A stretch of 64,000 bases of DNA, taken from assembly GCF_006517255.1 (NCBI RefSeq), contig NZ_CP041185.1, positions 5,518,001 to 5,582,000 of the forward strand, written 5' to 3'. Below are positions 9,971 through 17,050 of the stretch, piece after piece. Every line of letters begins with the position of its first letter. The first letter of the stretch is position 1. Both the position numbers and the translations under genes were made by a program. Source of the DNA: Janthinobacterium tructae (GTDB lineage Bacteria > Pseudomonadota > Gammaproteobacteria > Burkholderiales > Burkholderiaceae_D). Under the pieces are notes generated by a model. That model was given only the letters and a program-made list of their open reading frames with translations. It did not search any database and was not told where the DNA came from.

Positions 9971-11063
9971 AGATTTCTCCTTCTATATACACAGCTTTGA
10001 GTTTGAGATCGCGATCGAGTACCACCAGATCGGCGTAAGTGCCGGGGGCCAGCCGGCCGCGTTCTTCCAGGCCCAGGTAATCGGCGGCATTGGTCGACAC
10101 GCGCTTGGACGCGTCGGCCAGATCCAGTCCCAGTCCCACCAGGTTGCGCAGCGCCTGGTCCAGGGTCAGGGTGCTGCCCGCCAGCGTGCCGTCGGGCAGG
10201 CGCACGCCGCCCATGCATTTCTGCACGGCGTGGCGGCCCAGCATGTATTCGCCGTCCGGCATGCCGGTAGCGGCGGTCGAATCGGTGACGCAGTACAGGC
10301 GCGGGATGGCGCGCAGGGCCACCTTGATGGCGCCCGGGTGCACGTGCAGCAGGTCGGGGATCAGTTCGGCGTATTCGGCGTGCGCCAGGGCGGCGCCGAC
10401 CATGCCCGGCTCGCGGTGGTGCAGGCCGCTCATGGCGTTGAACAAATGCGTAAAGCCCATGGCGCCATGTTCCAGCGCGGCCACGCCGTCTTCATAGGAA
10501 CCGAGCGTGTGGCCGATCTGCACGCGCACGCCGGCGTCGGCCAGGGCACGCACCAGGTCCAGGTGGCCGGCGATTTCCGGCGCCACGGTGATGACGCGCA
10601 GCTTGGCCAGCGTTTGCAGGCGTTCGATTTCGGCCAGCGTGGCAGCGCGCGCGTAGTTGGGCTGCGCCCCGAGCTTGCCGGAATTGATGTACGGGCCTTC
10701 CAGGTGGGCGCCCAGCACGCGTGCCGTGTTCGGGCGGCGGTTGTTGGCGGCGATGCCGATGGCGCTCAATGCCATGTCGATATCTTCCGGCGGCGCCGTC
10801 ATGGTGGTGGCCAGGAGGCTGGTGGTGCCGTGGCGCGCATGGATGGCCGCGATGGTGTAGACGGCTTCGCCGCCTTGCATGATGTCCTTGCCGGCGCCGC
10901 CATGCACGTGCAGGTCGATAAAGCCGGGCAAAATATAGTCGTCGCTATTGGTCGACGGGTGGAGGGACTCGCCCGTGATGCTGTCGACGCGCTCGCCGAA
11001 GGCGATGGCGCCGTGGATCCAGCCGCCTGGGGTAAGGATATTGCCTTTGATAGTGCTGCTCAT
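9951..11063 (-). CDS. nagA: N-acetylglucosamine-6-phosphate deacetylase
   Basis: NagA removes acetate from GlcNAc6P to give GlcN6P for NagB-II. The 370 residues have the amidohydrolase fold with the expected metal and catalytic residues: HVHGG at 52-56, Glu122 in HLEGPYIN, His185 in IGHTLGS, His206 in THLFNAM and the catalytic Asp261 in CVTDSTAATG. Length is normal. Its ATG overlaps the stop of the GntR regulator by 4 bp and its end overlaps nagB-II by 20 bp, so the three genes are tightly coupled. Confidence 0.95.
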   Translation of the reverse strand: MSSTIKGNILTPGGWIHGAIAFGERVDSITGESLHPSTNSDDYILPGFIDLHVHGGAGKDIMQGGEAVYTIAAIHARHGTTSLLATTMTAPPEDIDMALSAIGIAANNRRPNTARVLGAHLEGPYINSGKLGAQPNYARAATLAEIERLQTLAKLRVITVAPEIAGHLDLVRALADAGVRVQIGHTLGSYEDGVAALEHGAMGFTHLFNAMSGLHHREPGMVGAALAHAEYAELIPDLLHVHPGAIKVALRAIPRLYCVTDSTAATGMPDGEYMLGRHAVQKCMGGVRLPDGTLAGSTLTLDQALRNLVGLGLDLADASKRVSTNAADYLGLEERGRLAPGTYADLVVLDRDLKLKAVYIEGEICDLNDA

Positions 11064-11794
11064 CTGCGCGACTCCGCTACGAATTCATAATAATCACTGC
11101 GGCAATACGAGTGGGTCAGTTCCACCGCCGCGCCGTTGTCGAGATAACTGACACGGGTGATGTGCAGCATGGCTTCACCCGTCTTGATATTGGCCAGCTT
11201 GGCCTGTTCCGCCGTGGCGTTGACGGCGCGGATATGCTGCAGCGCGCGCATCGGGATGGTGCCGCGCGACTCCAGGTAACCGTACAGCGAATCGGTGACC
11301 TGCTGCGGGTCCGGCATGTACAGCGCGGGGATGGTGGTCGTCTCGATCGCCATCACCACTTCGTCGGCCGTGCGCAGGCGGCGCAAGCGCGCCACCGGCA
11401 TGTGTGGCGACAGGCCCAGCGACAGCAGTTCCAGCGGCGCCGCCGCGCCGATGTCGCGCTGCAGCCAGCGCGAGCCGGCCGTGAAGCCCCGCTGGCGCAA
11501 TTCTTCCGAAAAGCTCGTCAAGCGCGACAGCGGCTGCTCCAGCTTGGGCGTGATGTAGGTGCCCGAGCCGCGCCTGCGCGTCAGCATGCCCCGGTCGCAC
11601 AGCATGTCGATGGCCTTGCGCGCCGTGACGCGCGAGATTTCCAGGATGTCCGACAGCACGCGCTCGGAAGGCAAGGCCTGGTTGGCGCGCCAGTCGCCGC
11701 TGGCGATGCCGTCCGACAGCATGTTCGCCAGTTGCATGTAGAGCGGCGTGTCGCTGGCGGGATTGGGTTTGAAGCCGGACAGTTTGGTCAGCAT
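11060..11794 (-). CDS. nagR: GntR-family regulator (HutC/NagR subfamily) of GlcNAc use
   Basis: Transcriptional repressor with an N-terminal winged helix (about residues 10-75, LYMQLANMLSDGIASGDW to ITPKLE) and a C-terminal UTRA effector domain of the HutC subfamily (about 90-240). NagR/YvoA and NagQ regulators of this type sense GlcN6P or GlcNAc6P. ATG codons occur at 11800 (overlapping the nagK stop) and 11794. AGGAG is two bases from the first and eight from the second, so 11794 (MLTKLSGF) is the better start. Encoded between nagK and nagA, it very likely controls this locus. Candidate operators lie upstream of nagK. Confidence 0.9.
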   Translation of the reverse strand: MLTKLSGFKPNPASDTPLYMQLANMLSDGIASGDWRANQALPSERVLSDILEISRVTARKAIDMLCDRGMLTRRRGSGTYITPKLEQPLSRLTSFSEELRQRGFTAGSRWLQRDIGAAAPLELLSLGLSPHMPVARLRRLRTADEVVMAIETTTIPALYMPDPQQVTDSLYGYLESRGTIPMRALQHIRAVNATAEQAKLANIKTGEAMLHITRVSYLDNGAAVELTHSYCRSDYYEFVAESRR

Positions 11795-11796
11795 GG

Positions 11797-12669
11797 TCAT
11801 TGCTCCTGCAAGTGCTTGCTGATCAGGCGCAGGCCGCCTGCCGCCGAGTCGCCCTGTGCCGGCACGAGCAGTTGCAACAGTGCCGCCGGCAGGTAGCCAG
11901 ACAAGGGCGCCGCCAGGCCGCCGCACAGGGCCACGGGCAAGGTGCCGGCCGGGTCGAGCGCCCTGGCGATGAGGGCGATCTGCTGGCCCGCGTCGCTCAG
12001 GATAGTGCGCGCCACCACGTTGCTGGCCGCATGTTCGAGTACCAGCCGCGCCAGTTGCGCGTAGGTGGTCTGGCTGGCGGCCGCCAGCCACACCTGCATG
12101 GCGTTGCGCTGGCCGCCGCAGGCGTCGATGATGGCCGTGGCGAAGGCGCTGCCGGGCACGCGCCCGTCGACCACCTGCTGCGCGTGGTTGATGGCGCGCA
12201 TGCCGATCCAAGCGCCACCGGCTTCGTCGCCGGAGGGAAAGCCCCAGCCGCCCACTTCGTGGCGGCTGCCGTCCGCGTGCAACACTTCGCCTACGCTGCC
12301 GGTGCCGATGGCAACGATGACGCCCGGCTGGCCCGCGTGTGCGCCCAGCAGGGTGGTCAGGGCATCCGATTCGAGTGCCACCAAGGCATAGCCGGGATTG
12401 TGTTCGATAAAGCTGGCGGCCCACTGCTTGTTGTGTACGCCGGCCAGGCCCAGGCCGATGGCCATGCGCTGCAGCGACGGTTGTTCCAGGCCGGCGGCGC
12501 GGAAGGCCAGGGTGACGGCATGTGCCACGGACGTCCAGGCGCGTTCGATGCCCAGTCCCAGGCCGGATGGGCCGCTTTGTCCCTGCGCCAGTTCCTGGCC
12601 ATCGAGGCGCGCCAGGCGTACGCGGGTGCCGCTGCCCCCGCCGTCGACGCCGATTATGTATTCGATCAT
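11797..12669 (-). CDS. nagK: N-acetylglucosamine kinase (BadF/BadG ATPase family)
   Basis: This 290-residue ASKHA-fold kinase phosphorylates GlcNAc imported by the ABC or MFS carrier to GlcNAc6P, the substrate of NagA. The phosphate-binding loop DGGGSGTR is at residues 9-16, a second nucleotide loop is AIGTGSVG, and GDEAGGAWIG follows in the middle. This pattern fits the BadF/BadG/BcrA/BcrD family of GlcNAc or glucosamine kinases rather than the ROK family. It is the first gene of the operon after the promoter at 12744-12772. Glucosamine kinase (GspK) is a possible alternative. Confidence 0.85.
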   Translation of the reverse strand: MIEYIIGVDGGGSGTRVRLARLDGQELAQGQSGPSGLGLGIERAWTSVAHAVTLAFRAAGLEQPSLQRMAIGLGLAGVHNKQWAASFIEHNPGYALVALESDALTTLLGAHAGQPGVIVAIGTGSVGEVLHADGSRHEVGGWGFPSGDEAGGAWIGMRAINHAQQVVDGRVPGSAFATAIIDACGGQRNAMQVWLAAASQTTYAQLARLVLEHAASNVVARTILSDAGQQIALIARALDPAGTLPVALCGGLAAPLSGYLPAALLQLLVPAQGDSAAGGLRLISKHLQEQ

Positions 12670-12743
12670 GTTGTGCAGTCCCGCATATGGTTGATTGCGC
12701 CTGTCTCGTTTTTTATTTCTCGGGCGGCGAAAAAGCTGAAGGC

Positions 12744-12772
12744 ACTATATTGTCGCCTCGATGGCTTGTCAA
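12744..12772 (-). promoter_or_regulatory. Sigma70 promoter of the nag operon
   Basis: On the minus strand the -35 hexamer TTGACA (12772-12767) and the -10 hexamer TATAGT (12749-12744) are separated by exactly 17 bp, a near-consensus promoter. It lies about 75 bp upstream of the nagK ATG at 12669. Confidence 0.75.
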
Positions 12773-12774
12773 CA

Positions 12775-12791
12775 GGTATTTAAGTGGTATT
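12775..12791. promoter_or_regulatory. Candidate operator: direct GGTATT repeat next to the nag promoter
   Basis: GGTATT occurs at 12775-12780 and again at 12786-12791, one helical turn (11 bp) apart, directly upstream of the -35 box. Another GGTATT lies at 12888 and a CAGGTATT at 8938-8945 upstream of the binding-protein gene. GntR/HutC-type regulators bind short half-sites of this kind, so this may be the NagR operator. The rest of the 12670-13015 gap shows only a possible second site at 12917-12931 (CTGGTCTATGTCTGG). Confidence 0.3.
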
Positions 12792-13015
12792 AGCAAATGC
12801 CTTGTGCGATGCCGTGCCGTGCCCGAGTTGGAGATTGCAAGTATTTGTTAATAAAGGGATTTTTGTGTTTTGAGAATGGTATTGAAATTGGCCTTGTTTA
12901 ATGCCAATTTTTTCAGACTGGTCTATGTCTGGTGTTGCGCTATTGCTTGTATGCATGCTTGGCAAGGGACGCCATGAAGAGTAAAGTCCGCCTTTTACAT
13001 CTGAGTTGGAAGAGC

Positions 13016-13303
13016 ATGATGAACGACAAGGCAGCAAAGAGCGAGTACTGGGATGACTGGCAGCAAGAGGCGCTGGCCGCCGGCGTGTCGGCGCCGCTGG
13101 CCAAGCTGGGCATGGAAATGATGCGCACGCACCGCAAGAACCGCTGGCCGAAGGATTTCCTGGGCCGCGAAAGCGATGGCCCGGTCATGCTCGAAATGTG
13201 CCTGGAAGATGAAGCGGAAACGGAATTGTTCTTTATCGAGAACCTGCATCCCTACGATGCGGAGTTGATCGAAAAGACGCGCCGCCGCCTGTGCCTGCAC
13301 TGA
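13016..13303 (+). CDS. Small conserved-type hypothetical protein
   Basis: This 95-residue acidic, soluble protein begins MMNDKAAKSEYWDDW and has no signal peptide or membrane segment. GGAAG lies five bases before this ATG. An in-frame ATG at 12974 would add 14 residues with weaker support. Aromatic and charged blocks (EYWDDWQQEAL, THRKNRWPKDFLG, ELFFIENLHPYDAELIE) look like a real folded protein, but I do not recognise the family. It is transcribed divergently from nagK and followed by a hairpin terminator. Confidence 0.6.
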   Translation: MMNDKAAKSEYWDDWQQEALAAGVSAPLAKLGMEMMRTHRKNRWPKDFLGRESDGPVMLEMCLEDEAETELFFIENLHPYDAELIEKTRRRLCLH

Positions 13304-13325
13304 TAGTGCGCTGATGCCTGACTGG

Positions 13326-13350
13326 AACGGCCGCCTTGCGCGGCCGTTTT
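13326..13350. terminator. Hairpin terminator between convergent genes
   Basis: Arms AACGGCCGC and GCGGCCGTT enclose a short loop and are followed by TTTT on the plus strand. It lies between the plus-strand gene ending at 13303 and the minus-strand gene ending at 13355, and could serve both directions. Confidence 0.7.
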
Positions 13351-13354
13351 CACA

Positions 13355-13630
13355 TCAGGTGCTGAATTTTTCGCTGCTGGCGCGCACGCGCATGCGCAGG
13401 CTCAGCAGTACGATGGCGACCAGCAGCAGCGAATGCGTGCTCGGTTCATGCGGCGCGAGCGCACGCTGGCTGGCGTCGGGTAACTGGAAACTGGCCAGGC
13501 GTACGGCCAGAGGAGCGTGCGTCGCCTGGTAGGCGGCCAGCGGAATCGGTGTCGGCTTGTCTGCCGCATGCGTGTTGCCAGCGGCCCAGAGCGACAGGGC
13601 CGCGCACAGCAAGATCATCTTTCTCATCAT
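13355..13630 (-). CDS. Small secreted protein with PEP-CTERM-like C-terminus
   Basis: This is a 91-residue protein. An N-terminal signal peptide (MMRKMILLCAALSLWAAGNT, cleavage near HAA-DK at about residue 23) is followed by a short linker region. The C-terminus has HEPST at 61-65, a hydrophobic helix SLLLVAIVLLSLRM and a basic tail RVR. That tripartite layout resembles the PEP-CTERM sorting signal (P-E-P, helix, arginines) that exosortase cleaves, with HEP in place of PEP. The alternative is a plain single-pass membrane anchor. No clear ribosome binding site precedes the ATG at 13630, so the start is uncertain. Nothing else is evident in the roughly 300 bp upstream of it (13631-13935) apart from AT-rich DNA. 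Confidence 0.5.
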   Translation of the reverse strand: MMRKMILLCAALSLWAAGNTHAADKPTPIPLAAYQATHAPLAVRLASFQLPDASQRALAPHEPSTHSLLLVAIVLLSLRMRVRASSEKFST

Positions 13631-13935
13631 GTTCTGTATTTCTGCCGAGGGCTGTAATTCGTTACACATGGTCCCGCCGTATGCCGGCCTATGCTCTGTC
13701 CCCAGTTTGTATGCTTTCAGGCGCTGGTCATGCCGCACCGGAATAATATCTTTTTATAAATTGCGTGTATTAAAACATAATAAAATGGAAATGCAAACAT
13801 CTTTTTGCAAATAATAAGCGCATGCGCGGCATGTGCTTGCCAGACGGGATCTATTGCATGGGGGAAATTGCGTGGCATTTTTATGGGGGAGTGTCATAAT
13901 GGCCCAGGCATTTTCGCCCAAGCATGGAGTAGATG

Positions 13936-14043
13936 ATGAGCAAGGCACAGGACAGCAAGAAAGAAGCCAAGAAGGAACCGGCCAAGAGCATGAAGGAAAA
14001 GAAGGAAGCCAAGAAGGTCAAGAAAGAAGAGCGCAAGCGCTGA
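13936..14043 (+). CDS. Lysine-rich microprotein, 35 residues
   Basis: Short reading frame starting MSKAQDSKKEAKK and ending KKEERKR. About 40 percent of its residues are lysine and most others are Glu, Ala or Gln; it has no hydrophobic core. GGAG lies six bases upstream of the ATG at 13936, and an ATG at 13933 is also possible. The stop is 2 bp before the ATG of the next gene, suggesting coupling. It could be a nucleic-acid-associated or disordered protein. The function is unknown, and whether it is a real gene rests on the ribosome binding site and biased composition. Confidence 0.5.
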   Translation: MSKAQDSKKEAKKEPAKSMKEKKEAKKVKKEERKR

Positions 14044-14045
14044 TC

Positions 14046-14570
14046 ATGCGCGTGCGCCGTGCATTGATGCACCCCTGGCGTGCGCCGGCCCTGCTGGCGG
14101 CGTTCGCCCTGCTGGCCTGCGGCGTCCCCGTGTCCGGCGTGCTGGCGCAGCAAAAGGCAGCGCCGTCCACGTTCGGGCAAGTGGTGGGCAATGCCGTGCT
14201 GTGCATCGACCAGATCGATAACAAGGCCTTCTATGCCTATTTGCTGACGGCTTTCGGCCCCGCCTACAAGCATGAAGGCGGCGCCTACTGGTTCCGCACG
14301 GACGCCACCTTGTGGGGTGCGCCCGTTACCGACGTGATCGTCAGTGACGACACCAGCCCCCTCGTCTTCATGGGCGTGGTGGCGGACGCGACGCCGGAAA
14401 AGCTGGAACCGGCCATCCGCAGCGCCTCGGGCCTGCGTTTCAATAAACTCGACAATTCCGCCTTTCCTGTCCGTGGTTCCGTGCCTGGCAGTAAAATCGT
14501 CTACTTCCGCAGCAAGGCGAAAGTGTATTGCGCCAAATACAAGCCGTTGCCGCCCGCCCGCACCCGCTGA
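14046..14570 (+). CDS. Hypothetical exported protein
   Basis: This is a 174-residue protein with an N-terminal basic region and a hydrophobic segment ALLAAFALLACGVPVSGVLA. Either signal peptidase I cleaves after VLA or the LLAC acts as a lipobox. The mature part (TFGQVVGNAVLCIDQIDNKAFYAYLLTAFG and onward) contains two cysteines (in VLCID and VYCAK) that could form a disulfide. I do not recognise the family. It begins 2 bp after the lysine-rich microprotein and ends about 50 bp before gspA. Confidence 0.65.
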   Translation: MRVRRALMHPWRAPALLAAFALLACGVPVSGVLAQQKAAPSTFGQVVGNAVLCIDQIDNKAFYAYLLTAFGPAYKHEGGAYWFRTDATLWGAPVTDVIVSDDTSPLVFMGVVADATPEKLEPAIRSASGLRFNKLDNSAFPVRGSVPGSKIVYFRSKAKVYCAKYKPLPPARTR

Positions 14571-14621
14571 GGGGTTCGGCTTGCCGCCGCGCATTTTGAT
14601 CGTTTCATCCGCAGGGTCTTC

Positions 14622-16259
14622 ATGTACACGCATTATTTCCAGCTCAAGCAATCGCCGTTCTCGATCGCCCCCGATCCGCGCTACCTGTTCATGAGCGAAC
14701 GCCACCGCGAAGCGCTGGCGCACTTGCTGTATGGCGTGGGCAGCGGCGGCGGCTTCGTGCTGCTGACGGGAGAAATCGGCGCCGGCAAGACCACCGTGTG
14801 CCGCTGCTTCATGGAGCAGATTCCGGAAAATTGCCAGCTCGCCTATATCTTCAATCCGAAACTGTCCGTCGAGGAATTGCTGCTGTCGATCTGCGAGGAA
14901 TTCCGCATCGCCGTGGCGCCCGGCGTGGCCAGCGTGAAAGGCTATGTCGACGCCATCAATGCGCACTTGCTGGCCAGCCATGCGCAGGGCAAGAATAATG
15001 TGCTGATCATTGATGAAGCGCAAAACCTGTCCGCCGCCGTGCTGGAGCAGCTGCGTTTGCTGACGAACCTGGAAACGAGCGAGCGCAAACTGCTGCAGAT
15101 CATCCTCATCGGCCAGCCGGAATTGCGCGCCATGCTGGCCCGGCCCGAGCTGGAGCAGCTGGCGCAGCGCGTGATTGCCCGCTATCACCTGGGCTCGCTG
15201 ACGGCCGAGGAAACGGCCAGCTATGTCCGCCACCGCCTGGCCGTGGCGGGCAGCACGGCGCAGACACCGTTCGCGCCGCGCCTGATGGCGCAGATCCATG
15301 CCTTGAGCAAGGGAGTGCCGCGCCGCATCAACCTGCTGTGCGACCGCGCGCTGCTGGGCGCCTACGTGGAAAACCAGGCGCAGGTGACGCGCCAGATATT
15401 GCGCCGTGCCGCCGAGGAAGTGTTTGCCGAAGAGGGCAAGCCGGCTGCCGGACGGGGCCTGCGCTGGCCGCACGTGGCCGGTGGCGTGCTGGCCGGTGCC
15501 GTGGTCACGGCTGCGCTGGCATGGCATTTCATGCCGCGCGCTGGCATGCCCGTACCGGCGGTCACTGCACCGGCACCGGCCTTGGCCGCATCCGTGCCGG
15601 CGGCGTCTGCAGTGGTGGCCGTGCCTGCGCCCGTCAGCGTGCCGGACCGCAACGCCGTGCTGCGCCAGCTGGCCGCCCTGTGGGGCGAGCAGTTGCCGGC
15701 CGGCGACGCTTGCCAGGCGGGCGCCCGCGCCGGCCTGCGCTGCCTGCATAGCCGGGGCGGCATCGCCGAACTGCGCGTGCTCGATACTCCCGCCATGCTG
15801 ACCTTGCGCGATGGGCAAGGGGCGGAACAGCTGGCGCTGCTGACGCGCTTGCAGGGCGAGACGGCCACCTTGATGCTCGATGGCAAACCACAAAGCCTGT
15901 CGCTGGCCCAGCTGGCGCAGCGCAGCGATGGCAGCTTTACCACCTTCTGGCGTGCCCCGCGCAGCTGGCGCGACGAAGTGCCGCTGGGTGCCCGCGGCGC
16001 CGACGTGGACTGGCTGGCGCAGCGCCTGGCGCAACAGCGGAGCTTGCCGGTGCCGGCAGCCAACCTGCCGCTCGATGCCGAGATGCAAGGCCAGCTGCGC
16101 GCTTTCCAGCAGAGCCAGAACTTGCGGGCCGATGGCCTGGCAGGTCCGAAAACGTACATACGCCTGAGGCAACTGGGTGATAACGCGGAGCCGCGCCTGA
16201 GCAGCGCGGCTCCTGCCGTGGCAGCATCCGCTGCGACGGCGATGGTGGCGGGGAAATAA
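14622..16259 (+). CDS. gspA: GspA/ExeA-type ATPase with peptidoglycan-binding domain
   Basis: Inner-membrane ATPase that, with GspB/ExeB, helps install the type II secretion secretin through the peptidoglycan. The AAA domain fills residues 1-270, with Walker A GEIGAGKTT at 50-58 and Walker B VLIIDE at 127-132. A membrane segment is near 285-305 (VAGGVLAGAVVTAALAW). The periplasmic region ends in a peptidoglycan-binding domain (about 460-525, LRAFQQSQNLRADGLAG). Length 545 matches ExeA. gspB starts 1 bp after the stop, so the pair is an operon. No other secretion genes are in the window. Confidence 0.9.
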   Translation: MYTHYFQLKQSPFSIAPDPRYLFMSERHREALAHLLYGVGSGGGFVLLTGEIGAGKTTVCRCFMEQIPENCQLAYIFNPKLSVEELLLSICEEFRIAVAPGVASVKGYVDAINAHLLASHAQGKNNVLIIDEAQNLSAAVLEQLRLLTNLETSERKLLQIILIGQPELRAMLARPELEQLAQRVIARYHLGSLTAEETASYVRHRLAVAGSTAQTPFAPRLMAQIHALSKGVPRRINLLCDRALLGAYVENQAQVTRQILRRAAEEVFAEEGKPAAGRGLRWPHVAGGVLAGAVVTAALAWHFMPRAGMPVPAVTAPAPALAASVPAASAVVAVPAPVSVPDRNAVLRQLAALWGEQLPAGDACQAGARAGLRCLHSRGGIAELRVLDTPAMLTLRDGQGAEQLALLTRLQGETATLMLDGKPQSLSLAQLAQRSDGSFTTFWRAPRSWRDEVPLGARGADVDWLAQRLAQQRSLPVPAANLPLDAEMQGQLRAFQQSQNLRADGLAGPKTYIRLRQLGDNAEPRLSSAAPAVAASAATAMVAGK

Positions 16260-16260
16260 G

Positions 16261-16950
16261 ATGTCCTACATACTTGAAGCATTGAAAAAATCGCAGGCCG
16301 AGCGCCAGCTGGGCGAGTTGCCCTCGATTCACGCACCGCAAGTGCAGCTGCATGATGGCGCAGCGTCCGCTTCTGCGCGGCGCACGCCCGTGTGGCTGGC
16401 GCTGGGCGGCGTCGCCGTGGCCGTGGCTGCCGCACTGCTGCTGTGGCAGCCTTGGCAGGCGGACGCGGCGGCACCTGCGGCCGCTGCTGTCGTCCCAGCC
16501 GTGCTGGCCCAGGCCGTGCCCGCGCCCTTGCCCGTGGCTGCCCCGCCAGCGGCGGTCGCACCCGCGCCTGTGGCGGCCTTCGTGCCGCCAGCGGCCACCG
16601 CCGCGCCCGTGCACCATGCCAGGCCCGTGGCGGAGCCGAAGCAGGAGACGCCCGGCCAGGCCGTGTCGCCGCCCGTTGCGGCACCGGCGCCTGCAGTGCC
16701 GCCCACGCCCGCCGCCGAGGAAAGTGTCCCCGGCATGCGCGACCTGCCTGAGCCGATACAGCGGCAAATCCCCGCCATTGCCATCGGCGGCTATATCTAT
16801 TCGAAGAATCCGGCCGACCGCCTGTTGCTGATCGACAAGGTGCTGCGCCACGAAGGCGAAGAGCTGGCACCGGGCCTGGTGCTGGAAAAGTTGCAGCCGA
16901 AGGCGGCCATCTTCAGTTTCAAGGGCTACCGCTACCGCGTGCCGTATTGA
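16261..16950 (+). CDS. gspB: Type II secretion assembly protein GspB/ExeB
   Basis: Partner of GspA. It starts with the family signature MSYILEALKKSQAERQLG, has one transmembrane helix (about 44-64, VWLALGGVAVAVAAALLLW), then a long Ala/Pro-rich periplasmic linker that can span the cell wall. The conserved C-terminal domain of about 75 residues contains IPAIAIGGYIYS and FSFKGYRYRVPY. It binds secretin GspD or the peptidoglycan through this domain in characterised systems. Confidence 0.9.
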   Translation: MSYILEALKKSQAERQLGELPSIHAPQVQLHDGAASASARRTPVWLALGGVAVAVAAALLLWQPWQADAAAPAAAAVVPAVLAQAVPAPLPVAAPPAAVAPAPVAAFVPPAATAAPVHHARPVAEPKQETPGQAVSPPVAAPAPAVPPTPAAEESVPGMRDLPEPIQRQIPAIAIGGYIYSKNPADRLLLIDKVLRHEGEELAPGLVLEKLQPKAAIFSFKGYRYRVPY

Positions 16951-17050
16951 CTTGTTGCGCATCAAGGCCGGGCCGCCATAGCTGAACCAACCTGGCCTGG
17001 CCTGGTCGAACCAGGGTCGCTGCGCCCCTGTGCGCGGCCGGGGAGTTCCC

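Noticed and set aside
13881..16172. Minus-strand open frame of over 700 codons opposite gspA
   Set aside because: gspA has complete Walker and peptidoglycan-binding motifs on the plus strand; the antisense frame has none.
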